Positions 35,181-44,245 of a stretch of 64,000 bases of DNA are shown here, piece after piece (within the stretch, counting starts at the first letter, position 1; the number at the start of each line of letters is the position of its first letter). The position numbers and the translations under genes were made by a program. A model generated the notes under the pieces. That model saw nothing but the letters and a program-made list of their open reading frames with translations. It was not told the DNA's origin and ran no database searches. This DNA is from Arthrobotrys musiformis. Taxonomy: Eukaryota; Ascomycota; Orbiliomycetes; Orbiliales; Orbiliaceae. The DNA is taken from contig JAVHJL010000003.1 of NCBI GenBank assembly GCA_036971715.1, positions 186,001-250,000 on the forward strand, given 5' to 3'.

Positions 35181-37589
35181 ATGTCTTCGAACGGGCAGGA
35201 AAGTACTCCTCCAAATCCTGAGAAGGATATCGAAACTACCACTCCACAAAGTCCTGAAAAGGATACAGAAACCATGCCCCAAAATCTCGAAGAGGATATT
35301 GAACGTCCCCGTTCTACTCCCGTCTCAGGTATTCAAACTCCGGTTTCACCGAATATCCAGAGTCCACAGGCCCTTCCCCCTGCCCAAGAAACACATACGC
35401 AGCAGCAGCAGCAGCAACCTCCCTCTCAATCTCGAAATCCGTTCAGTGGTGCTGCTTCTGTCACTCCGCTAGTCCTCCGAGATGCATCCACACAGGCTGC
35501 CGATGGTGTTTCTGGAAATGTTCAAAAGCCCGTTCGCATCGCTCCCAAGAAGGCGAAGACTCTGACATTTCAGTATCCTACCCCTCCTCTTGGATCAATG
35601 TCTCCGCGTAGCACCGCTTCAACCGGTTCCGGAAATCAACTCCCAGTTCTTGCGCCCAAAGGTGGAATCAGCCTCCCACATGCTGCAAATCCGCAGCCAG
35701 AGCTGCGATTCTTCCACTATCGCAACCCTAAACAAGGATTCTTCCCCAGTACTCCGCAATCCTCTTCCAAGGGTTCGTCTAGCAAGCCATATGAAATCGG
35801 GACCATCGATTTCAACTCCCAACCAATGAATCCAAGCCATCGTGCAGGTAAGCCGAGCATTGGTTCTCAACCAGAGCAGCAGCAACGACAGCAGCAAGCA
35901 AAGAGCAGTCACGGCTCAGCTCTCAGCCATCAACACCGTCCTCCTTCTGGTCCTCAAAAAGCTCTCCAACAACCATCTTCCTCTGTCGCGAAAGCTCAAT
36001 CATTCCCTCATCATCCTCGCCCTCATCATCCTCCTCCAATTCCATCCGATATCGAGAGCTTCAATCCATACGCACAGCCTAGACTCCCAAATTTTGCATT
36101 GGGATCGACTGGAAAAACTAAAGCTCCAACGAGCAGGAGGGAAGAGAAGAAGAGATCCCAGCAACCAAATTTCAAGCAGGAGCCGTCACCATCGCATCCA
36201 ATTCCCCAAAAACAAGCAAACCCCATCACAACCAGCCGAAATCCATTCGCGAGAGGCACGTCCGTCCCTCCTCTCATCATGAGGAATCCATCTTTAGGAA
36301 CCGCCCGATCTCAGTCAGAAATCCCTTCCAGGGTCGAGGAATTGGAAGAAGAAGAACAGCAGGGGGTGGCATCCCCAGTTTCCGAACAAACCCTAGAACC
36401 GAGGGCTGCTTCGAAGAGAAAGCGATCTCCATCTATCGAGATCCCAGACGGAGATACCATTCAAGAATCGAGCTTGATCGAAAGCCCCGAGAACAGCACC
36501 CCTATTGTCGACGCTCCTGCCGGGTATACTTACTACCCACTACTATCACCTAAGAGCCAAGATTCTCCAGCCGTCGGGTCCGGTGGAGGAAACGGGGAGA
36601 GGAGGGTCTTCGAACGCAAGCTCAGATTTATCCACCAAGGCAGGGAGTGCATCAGTTACGCCGACAAATCGATGACCGCTCTCGATGGCTATAAAGCCAC
36701 AGACTCGGTCCACAACATAAGAACCACACGAGACGGCCGCGCCGCTCTCGTGCTCCACAGTATGCCCCTCGTCCCAGAGATCATGGTCGACGCCGAAAAC
36801 CTCGTCACCATGCATTTATACGAGTCACCGGGCCAGGAATACAACGTCCTTTACGACGTTTTGAAGCGGATGCCGCCACCGATTCATCGGGAATCGGTGA
36901 GCGGGGAGGAAGAGGGGGAGATCCACTATGTGGATCGCTTTGGCCATAACACGGTTATGGTCATGGTCGATATAGCGATGCTGGAGGCGGTGCCTCCCCT
37001 CCGACGAATCAACCCGGACGGGACGGGGGCCGAGGGCGAGGTCCACGAATTTGGTTCCGGTGGGGCGATTTGGGGGCCACTCCCCGAATCGGGGCAGGCC
37101 GAGGGGGCCAGGACCTACGCGGGGTTCCCACTGTTGCTGGAGGAAGACCGGCATTCGGCCTTGATCATGGCCGTCCGGGAGGCCCTTCTCCTCCAACCGT
37201 GGAGTGAGTTGGGCTACCGGAAGGTCGTGATCATTCATTGGTCGGAATGCCTGTCCGGAGCAATGGCGGACAAAGAATACGGGAATCGGGTCGGGGGGCG
37301 GGAGGGGAGGTTGGTTGGGGACCTGTGGGAGATGGTCAACTCCATGAGGGAGTTGTACCAAGTCGAGGTGAAATTCCTCGAGGCCAATTTCGGGGAGCCA
37401 CAGCGGGGGTGGCTGGAGGGGGTGGCCAGAAGCGGGAATCTTCCCGTGGAGGTCAGGGAGGGGACGGTCACTCTCCGGAGTGACGAGGAGTTTGAGTGGG
37501 AGGGGAGGAGGTGGAAGTGGGAGGGGTGGAGGAAGGGGTGGAAGCAGGAGGAGGGGGGGGATGAGGGGGGAGAGGGGGGGCTTTTATAA
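35181..37589 (+). CDS. Disordered protein with C-terminal RNase H-like domain (putative)
   Basis: An intronless frame of 802 aa from the ATG at 35181. The frame stays open further upstream, but that part is composed like a leader and the residues after 35181 fit typical fungal N-termini. Residues 1-470 are Pro/Ser/Gln-rich and disordered, with two copies of a short motif, RNPF followed by VxPLxxR (near residues 87 and 354). Residues about 475-780 are globular. I read an RNase H-like layout there: a strand with MVMVDIA, a glycine-rich GSGGAIWGPL, helix RHSALIMAVREALL, strand KVVIIHWSE, then GRLVGDLWEMVNSM and VEVKFLE. This order is seen in fungal RNase H-type domains, but the catalytic acids look largely replaced, so an inactive or nucleic-acid-binding fold is more likely. 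The extreme C-terminus is Gly/Glu/Trp-rich and encoded by a strikingly G-rich strand. Confidence 0.7.
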   Translation: MSSNGQESTPPNPEKDIETTTPQSPEKDTETMPQNLEEDIERPRSTPVSGIQTPVSPNIQSPQALPPAQETHTQQQQQQPPSQSRNPFSGAASVTPLVLRDASTQAADGVSGNVQKPVRIAPKKAKTLTFQYPTPPLGSMSPRSTASTGSGNQLPVLAPKGGISLPHAANPQPELRFFHYRNPKQGFFPSTPQSSSKGSSSKPYEIGTIDFNSQPMNPSHRAGKPSIGSQPEQQQRQQQAKSSHGSALSHQHRPPSGPQKALQQPSSSVAKAQSFPHHPRPHHPPPIPSDIESFNPYAQPRLPNFALGSTGKTKAPTSRREEKKRSQQPNFKQEPSPSHPIPQKQANPITTSRNPFARGTSVPPLIMRNPSLGTARSQSEIPSRVEELEEEEQQGVASPVSEQTLEPRAASKRKRSPSIEIPDGDTIQESSLIESPENSTPIVDAPAGYTYYPLLSPKSQDSPAVGSGGGNGERRVFERKLRFIHQGRECISYADKSMTALDGYKATDSVHNIRTTRDGRAALVLHSMPLVPEIMVDAENLVTMHLYESPGQEYNVLYDVLKRMPPPIHRESVSGEEEGEIHYVDRFGHNTVMVMVDIAMLEAVPPLRRINPDGTGAEGEVHEFGSGGAIWGPLPESGQAEGARTYAGFPLLLEEDRHSALIMAVREALLLQPWSELGYRKVVIIHWSECLSGAMADKEYGNRVGGREGRLVGDLWEMVNSMRELYQVEVKFLEANFGEPQRGWLEGVARSGNLPVEVREGTVTLRSDEEFEWEGRRWKWEGWRKGWKQEEGGDEGGEGGLL

Positions 37590-38156
37590 ACAATAATTCC
37601 TTTTTTTTTTTTTTTTTAATTTTTTAGCGGCACTGAGGAGGGGGTCATGGGGACCTCCCCCAGTCGCCATCATGAATGAAATTTTTTTTTTCTTTAAACG
37701 TGTCCACGTCCAATAGTAATCGATCCCTCGCCGTGCGTGCTATCAAACCATGATCGAGGATCAATTACAGTATCTACCGTAGCCAAGTAAGTAGGTATAT
37801 CGGTACTCTATAATACACATCCTCACGAGCTCGGGACTAGGTTCTTTAGATAAGTACTTATATACCTATCTTGGGCGGTGAGTCTGTTGTATCTTGATAT
37901 ACATATACGTTCGCAGTCCATAAGCATCTAGCCAATATATAGCCTCTATAAAATCGCTCCTCTCTCGAGATATCTTCCCTTATAATCAAGAGCTTCCAGC
38001 TCCAGCCCTTATAATTAGCCCGAGGACAGCGACGAGCCGCCTCACGGCAGAATTTACGTATAAAAGTAAAAGTATAGGATCAAGTTTATGATCTATAGAA
38101 TACAAAAACATGGCAAATGGGTATCGACATTCAAAATACGTGCAAATATATACGGA
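37590..38156. other. Convergent 3' regions with poly-T tracts
   Basis: Two genes end towards each other here. Poly-T tracts just after the stop at 37589 and near 37.69 kb are part of the 3' flank. No gene was seen. Confidence 0.7.
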
Positions 38157-41072
38157 CTACTTCAACTCCGCCGCCAGCCCTTCCAATCTTTCCCACAGCC
38201 CCACATCCTCATCCTCCCACCCCGCCTTCCTCCCCTTCGCCATAACATTTCTCACCAGACTCCTCCCCTTAAACTTCCAATCCTTCATTACAACCTCCCC
38301 GCTCCCCGCTCCCAATCCCTCACTCCTCTCCATCGTCCCAAACTTCTTGTAAACCCCCACAATCGCATCCGTACCCTCCACCAACTCCCCCCAGCTCTTC
38401 TTATCAGTGCGGACTTCGTACCGCCCATTAACAACCCTATACATTTTCTCATAAGCTTCAATGACACTCCCCCATTTCCCCCTCCATTCCGCCAGCGCCC
38501 CGACAGTCTTCCACAATCTCTCATCGTTGGTTATCAACGGCACGATCTTAGTGTCCACGAGATCAACAACCATCCTGACCAACCCCGGTCTCCCGATCTC
38601 TTCTTTCGCATAGGAGGTGATGACATGAGTGACCAGCATATCCAATAACTCAACATCAACGCATGTTTCCCCTTCCTTTGTGCCGCGAATCTCAACTACC
38701 CTCCTGATCGCTAGTTGCATATCCGCCCAAGCCGGGGGGCGGATGGATGCAGCGATGACCAAAACGTTCTCCCACATCCTCCAGTTCGTATTCTTCAGCC
38801 CAACGGCTTTCTTAAGAGCAGTTAAAGCCTGTAGCTTGCCTTCATTCAGTAGTTCCGCTTCGCTCTTTCCTTCCTCTTCAACATCCTCTTCGTCATCTAG
38901 GATGAGTGTATTCTTCCCTTCCTCCACAACCTTAACCTTCCCCCTTCTTAGTAAGGCGGTGGCAAGATTACTCCACGCTTCGGCATCGGTATCGTCAATC
39001 CCAATAACCCTCATGAAAGCCTCAACCGCACCATCCCAATCGGCCACCTCCAACATCGCGCAGCCGCATTGAAACCACGCCGGTCCGTTGAGTGCATTAC
39101 ACTTCAACGATAATTTATAAGCCGTTATCGCTTCGTCGTACTCCTTCCTGCGTAGGTGGTAAACGCCCAAAGACCTCTGAGCACGGGCATAGCGGTGTTT
39201 CGAGATCTCCCATGACCTTCTGAAGTGTGCCGGGTTCTTTTCGAGTTCTCCGAGGATACACCATAATCTCGGTGCTTCCGGTGGCGGCGGGTTTCGTTCT
39301 ATCGGTTCCGCTTCGTCTTCGTCCGTTATAATCATCTCCCCTTCTTCTTCTTCCTGCACCTCTTCCTCGACCTTAGTATCATCGTCGTCGCCCACCGGCC
39401 ACTCCCCCTCGAACAACATCCGCCTAACAATCTTAACCGCCTTCTCCTCCTTCTCAACCGCAGCCCAACAGAGAGCAACTTCAGCCCACATCCCCAAACG
39501 TTCATAAATCCCCACCGCAGTCCTCAACCCTCCCATATTAACCCACCTCGCCGCAAGTTCCGCTTCAACCCCCCATCTCGTCGGTAATCCCAGCATGAAC
39601 GCAAACTCCAACCGTTCAAAAACACTAGCACTCTCCTCCTCCTTCGGCTTCGGCAAAAACGTCGCCACTTCATCGCCCGACGAAGCGGTCGCGGCAACAA
39701 TCTGATCCACCACAACCTGAAGCTGTAACAAACTCCTCTCCACCGTTCGAGAACGGTACGCTTCGAGTCGACTCCTCACCAGAAGCCCCATGGTGTGAAT
39801 ACTCCAGTTTGTAGAATGCTGTAGCACCCTCTCCGCATAGGGGCTCATCTGTTCGCGCGTCAATCCATCCGCCGGATTGGTATTCTTGATCGATTCCGCG
39901 AGGTGTAGTAAAATTATCGAATCAGTAGGGTGAAGTATCGGTTGTGCCGCCGGATCCAACTCCGATAACGAAGTCGGTAACGCCGCAGCCTCCAGGATCT
40001 CGGCCGTAACGGGTGTGAAAGCAATAGCTTCGAGGAGGGTATCGTCATTAAGCCCAAATTGTTTCGGCATAACCTTCTCCCCTTCCTCCCCTTCCTCATC
40101 CTTCTTATCCCCATCTTGAACGTAAGAAACCGTCTTGGGCGCGCTCCCACGCCCATACTCCACCCTCGACTTCGCCAAAACCACAAGCTGCGAGATATCA
40201 TCAACCTGGAATTTCGTCCGTTTCCCCAACCGTCCGGTAATAGCATACTGCAGCCCCGTCACCGCCGCCGCGGCTTCAAGATCCCGTCGAACCTTCGCAT
40301 CATACCCATAAAAGCTATGAATCGTAGATCGCTCGACCAAATACCTAACCTTCAAATCCTCCGTCGCCAATACCCCTTCTCCCTCCCCATCCTGACCGAA
40401 AACCACCTTCTCAATCCCATCCAAATCACCATAAATACCCCCATGCAACTGCCCCGAAACATCCCTCAAAATCTTCTGATGCGCAAAATTAACCCTCACC
40501 CTCCACCACACCGCCGTAACCAACCCACCATCCCCCGCACCGCATACCTTCTCAGAATTCAAAACCTCCCGAGCGAGCGTAAACACCACGGGGAATGGCA
40601 GAAGATGATACGCCGCCTCCCCGTCGACCGATAACTCCCTAACCAACTCCTCCTTCAGCTCCTTCACAAACTTCTTATCCCCGCTGATAACCGAGGGCAG
40701 TACCTCCGCCTCACGGAGTAATAACGGCGGCCCGGTAGTCGTAGTCTGTAAATACGCCAATAAAGCCGCGATACCGATCACCAATAACTCCAGCGAAGTG
40801 GCAGTAGACTCCAAGACCGCAGTTTTGATGGCGGTTTTATAGCATTTTATGATCTCCTGCGGTTGTAAATTCGATAATGACGCCGGAGAGAGAAGGGATT
40901 GCGCGAGTTCGCTGGTGAGGATTTTGTGATATTCGCCATTAGTAAGGAATGCTAAGTTCGCTTCGAGGGCGGCAGAGGCGGTAGGAATAGTAGGTAGTGG
41001 GGTAGAGGATGTTAGGAGGGCGAGCTCGAGGGGCAGGGTGTTCGATGGAAGAGTCGTGGCCGGCATTTTCAT
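38157..41072 (-). CDS. EMW1/TTC27-family TPR protein
   Basis: An intronless gene of 971 aa from the ATG at 41072 (a second ATG lies two codons on, at 41066). The open frame continues 43 codons further upstream but only from a non-ATG codon, so the ATG was preferred. The layout matches EMW1 (yeast) and TTC27 (animals): a helical N-terminal half with FAHQKIL and VERSTIHSFYGYD, a conserved ERLEFAFMLGLPTRWGVEAELA segment, LGMWAEVALCW, an acidic linker, then tandem TPR units at about 620-710 (RAQRSLGVYHLRRKEYDEAI, NGPAWFQCGCAMLEVADWDGA, DAEAWSNLATALLRRGK) and a C-terminal helical part. Yeast EMW1 is essential and linked to cell-wall integrity; TTC27 assists assembly of the U5 snRNP factor EFTUD2. 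These roles are family knowledge, not visible here. A second acidic stretch interrupts the TPR region (about residues 720-740). Confidence 0.92.
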   Translation of the reverse strand: MKMPATTLPSNTLPLELALLTSSTPLPTIPTASAALEANLAFLTNGEYHKILTSELAQSLLSPASLSNLQPQEIIKCYKTAIKTAVLESTATSLELLVIGIAALLAYLQTTTTGPPLLLREAEVLPSVISGDKKFVKELKEELVRELSVDGEAAYHLLPFPVVFTLAREVLNSEKVCGAGDGGLVTAVWWRVRVNFAHQKILRDVSGQLHGGIYGDLDGIEKVVFGQDGEGEGVLATEDLKVRYLVERSTIHSFYGYDAKVRRDLEAAAAVTGLQYAITGRLGKRTKFQVDDISQLVVLAKSRVEYGRGSAPKTVSYVQDGDKKDEEGEEGEKVMPKQFGLNDDTLLEAIAFTPVTAEILEAAALPTSLSELDPAAQPILHPTDSIILLHLAESIKNTNPADGLTREQMSPYAERVLQHSTNWSIHTMGLLVRSRLEAYRSRTVERSLLQLQVVVDQIVAATASSGDEVATFLPKPKEEESASVFERLEFAFMLGLPTRWGVEAELAARWVNMGGLRTAVGIYERLGMWAEVALCWAAVEKEEKAVKIVRRMLFEGEWPVGDDDDTKVEEEVQEEEEGEMIITDEDEAEPIERNPPPPEAPRLWCILGELEKNPAHFRRSWEISKHRYARAQRSLGVYHLRRKEYDEAITAYKLSLKCNALNGPAWFQCGCAMLEVADWDGAVEAFMRVIGIDDTDAEAWSNLATALLRRGKVKVVEEGKNTLILDDEEDVEEEGKSEAELLNEGKLQALTALKKAVGLKNTNWRMWENVLVIAASIRPPAWADMQLAIRRVVEIRGTKEGETCVDVELLDMLVTHVITSYAKEEIGRPGLVRMVVDLVDTKIVPLITNDERLWKTVGALAEWRGKWGSVIEAYEKMYRVVNGRYEVRTDKKSWGELVEGTDAIVGVYKKFGTMERSEGLGAGSGEVVMKDWKFKGRSLVRNVMAKGRKAGWEDEDVGLWERLEGLAAELK

Positions 41073-41987
41073 AAGCAAATTAGGGGTAACACAATGTATT
41101 GGTGAGGTTGTGGTGATGTCGACGGTTGGCGGGGTGTTTGGCGGGGCAGCAAAATTTTTAATTTTTTTTGGGTCGTTGGCCAATGTTCCCCGCCAAAGCA
41201 AGACGCTAGTTGACTAATGAGCATCCCCGGCAGCCCCCAAACCCCCCCACAAATAGATCCAGACCGGGGCAAGTAAACGTTTTATATATGAGAAGATGAT
41301 AAGAATAAGATGATAATATATGTGACAAGAAGTACCCAGAGCACAATGCTATTCCATATAAAAACCCGGAATTGAAATAAATAAATAAAAAAAGAGAAGG
41401 GTGGAAAGGGTGGAAGTAAGAAGTAACAAGTATCCATATATACACTTTTGTCAAAAAGCAGTGTTTGTATTGCCCAGGCCGCCCATCGATATCGATATCC
41501 TTCGGTACAAAGGGGGACAATAGAAGAAATATTAAATAGGATACAATCAGAAAGGGCAAGAAAAACAAAGTGGAAAAAAAGGGAAAGAAGAGGAATCGGT
41601 CAGAAGAATACCAATAAACCAAGGGAAAGTACAGGCAATGCTTCAATCTTTAAAAAATATTATCTTTTATGCTTCGTCTCGTTTCAACCAAAGCCCAGGG
41701 CTATGTATCGCTCGCGTTTGCACTAACCAAAACCAGGGGGGAGATAGAGAGAGGTAGATATATGGAGGAATGGGAGGGAGGACCAGCGCCAATGGTTAAA
41801 GCTTTTCTGTTCGGTAATCGTCAATATCAAGGTAAAACAGTGGAAATACGATGTCAATGCTTCATATCATGCGCTTCTTTTCAAGGCATTAACAAAAAGC
41901 GTTCTAGTGGCTGAACATTAAAAAAAAAAATCAGACAAAAAGCGAGAGAGAAAGAACGTAGGGAAGGTATCTTCATCACATAAACGA
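41073..41987. other. Intergenic, EMW1 promoter and GT25 3' flank
   Basis: This stretch is rich in CT/TTCC on the minus strand. A 146-codon minus-strand frame (41206-41646) is composed almost wholly of Phe/Leu/Ser/Tyr from that pyrimidine bias and is judged untranslated sequence. Confidence 0.6.
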
Positions 41988-44245
41988 CTACCGTCTTCGC
42001 CTGCGTCTCTTCGCAAATGCATCGTCTTCGCTGACTGGTCTATCGCTCTTCGGTGGCTTCTTATCGCCTTGCGGTTGCTCCTTAGGGGGTTCTTCCTTGG
42101 GCCTCTCCTCTCTCGGTGGTCCGGTGCTGGGCGTCACCGGCTTTGGAGGGTCCTGAGACGCTTGATTGTCCCCGGAAGGCTGGAAGTGGCCTCCGCCTGT
42201 TGCCAGCTGCTCCTTCTTATCATCTGACATCTCGGCTACCAGCTGAGGTTGCTCCTGTTTCGGTGGCTCCTGTTTCGGTGGCTCCTGCTTTGGTGGCTCC
42301 TGCTTTGGTGGCTCCTGCTTTGGTGGCTCCTGCTTTGGTTGCTCCTGCTGTGGGGGCTGCTGAGGGGGCTGCTGAGGGGGCTGTTCTTGCTTTGGTTGCT
42401 CCTGTTGCGGGGGCTGCTGCTGAGGAGGTTGTTCTTGTTTCGGTTGCTCCTGTTGCGGGGGCTGTTGCTGCTGTGGTGGCTGCTGCTGCGGGGATTCCTG
42501 TTTTGGAGGCTCTTGCTGCGGCTGATTAGGCTGTTGATTAGGCTGCTGATTAGGCTGTTGATTAGGCTGCTGGTTAGGCTGTTGAGGGGGTTGCTGTTGG
42601 CCCTGTTCCTGTGGCGGTTGCTGCTGTTGAGGAGGTTGTTGCTGGGGAGGCTGCTGCTGCTGAGTAGGCTGCTGCTGTTGAGTAGGCTGCTGTTGCTGCT
42701 GAGGAGGGGGCTTCTGCAAAGGAGCGGGCTCATTATGAGCGGACTGTCCCTCGGCTGCACGCTGTCTCCCCTTCTCATGTTCCGATAGCTGTTTCTCCTT
42801 AGGTTCCAGCCGGACATAAGTATTATCAGGCACCGGCCTCTCCTGGTTCCCAAACCATCCAATCGTTCCATCCTTCCAGTAATCATGCCCTTCAAATCGC
42901 TGCTGCATACTCTTCCTAGCGCTCCATCCCAATCCGACTCCCTCGCCCTGCATATTCCCCACCCCGACACCGGGACTTCCTTTCCCTCCGTTTCTCAAAT
43001 CCGAATCACCGGCGCCCTTAACTCTCCAAGACGACATGATCGGTGGCGTCACGCTCCACCCCTTTAAAAACCCGCGTCTGCAGCCGTCGCGAACGCCAAA
43101 GTCCATGGAGGCATCCAATCCCTTCCACGAGAGATCGTAGAGCATCTTTTGCGCGCCACGGTAGCTCACGGCCAGTGCTACCAGCCCAATAGGCTGGTAG
43201 GACGGGAAAACAATACGCTGATCATCCGCCGCTTGGGTTTGCTTGATGATATCGTTCCAGCAGAAGAAATCACGATCGCCGCAAGGGGTAGTACGGTATG
43301 TTAGTGATCTGGGTGTGGTATATCGGTCATTATAACGGTGGAAGAGATTATTGTAAGGAGGTGGTGCCATTAGATTCTTAGAGGTACCGAGGTGCATGAC
43401 ATCCCAATCGAGACCGTATGGAGCTCGTCTGAGCTCATCGGTGGTGAACGGTTTTCGAAGCGGACTGTTTCGCAAAGCTTTGGAAAAGGCAGTCATTTGC
43501 TCTTTCACGTATATGTCCCTGTGCGTACAAACAACACGTTAGCGCCACATGGCGAGAATGGTGATATCGCGTGGGTAGACCGCGATGTTATAGGCGAAAC
43601 ATACCAATCGATGTCATCTTCAAGGACCAGGGCGGTTTCGAGTCTGTTGTCGACAATGTACTTGAAGGCATCCATATGCGATCTCCAACTACCCAGGTAC
43701 GGCAGCGGGAGCTCCGTCCGGGCCAGCCCGTATGGATACGCCTTTTGGTTGATATCTTCCCCTCTGACGGCGTTGATTATATGAGTAATCTTGAGGCCGG
43801 CCTCGCTAGCGATGAGCGTGACGGCATCCTGTCTGTCCGTCCTCGTCTTCAACGATATCAACAGAATAGCACCGAATCCCAATGTTTCGTTCCTGACCAG
43901 GGCAATGGGGTCCTCTATCGACATTTCGGGATCAGGACGAGGCGGCGCAGACTGCGAGGGCTTTTCGGGGGCTGATTTGTTGTCATCGCTGGAGGACTTG
44001 TCCTTGTCCTGGTCCTGCTTGAATTGGATATCGGACCATTCTTGCTTGTGATTATTATTGTTGCTGTTCGCGGGAGGCTGCTGCTGGTCTGTAGATGGTC
44101 GGTTGTTTATGATATCTGGCGTGTGCGGTATGGGATCTGAACTGCTACCGAGATGGCTTAATGTGACTAGTATGAAGGGGAGGACGACACATATGGCCAG
44201 AACCATGGTAAGCCGGCGGTTGAGCATTGTGCTTAGCACCACCAT
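41988..44245 (-). CDS. GT25-type glycosyltransferase with Pro/Gln-rich tail (two exons)
   Basis: A type II membrane glycosyltransferase, 723 aa, probably Golgi. Exons are 43605-44245 and 41988-43518; the 86-bp intron (donor GTATGT) restores LEDDIDWDIYVKEQM. A signal anchor at about residues 12-30 follows NRRL, then a Gln/Asn/Lys-rich stem. The GT25 domain begins near residue 130 (FGAILLISLKTRTDRQDA) and contains ITHIINAVRGEDI and the acidic metal/nucleotide-sugar motif LEDDID (E209, D210, D211), then YGLDWDVMHLGT. The family includes LPS and procollagen galactosyltransferases; the acceptor is unknown. Residues about 480-640 are a Pro/Gln/Lys/Glu tail built from short tandem repeats, and the protein ends in six arginines, odd for a lumenal C-terminus. 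The ATG at 44245 was used because the frame upstream of it starts only at a non-ATG codon. Confidence 0.85.
42251..42340. repeat. Six 15-bp tandem units inside the GT25 gene
   Basis: Six head-to-tail copies of a 15-bp unit (GCTCCTG[CT]TT[CT]GGTG on the plus strand) encode repeated PPKQE pentapeptides. The units are almost identical, so copy number is likely variable between strains. Confidence 0.92.
42522..42581. repeat. Five 12-bp tandem units inside the GT25 gene
   Basis: Five copies of a 12-bp unit (CTGATTAGGCTG, alternating with TTGATTAGGCTG) encode QPNQ tetrapeptides within the Pro/Gln tail. Confidence 0.92.

Noticed and set aside
38088..38648. 186-codon plus-strand frame antisense to EMW1
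   Set aside because: Shadow of the real minus-strand gene caused by its codon bias; Pro/Leu/His/Arg-rich.
41073..41201. 43-codon upstream extension of EMW1/TTC27
   Set aside because: It starts only at a non-ATG codon; EMW1 proteins align from near the ATG at 41066-41072.
41206..41646. 146-codon hydrophobic minus-strand frame resembling a membrane protein
   Set aside because: Hydrophobicity results from a pyrimidine-rich strand in untranslated DNA (Phe/Leu/Ser/Tyr only); no ordered transmembrane pattern or homology.
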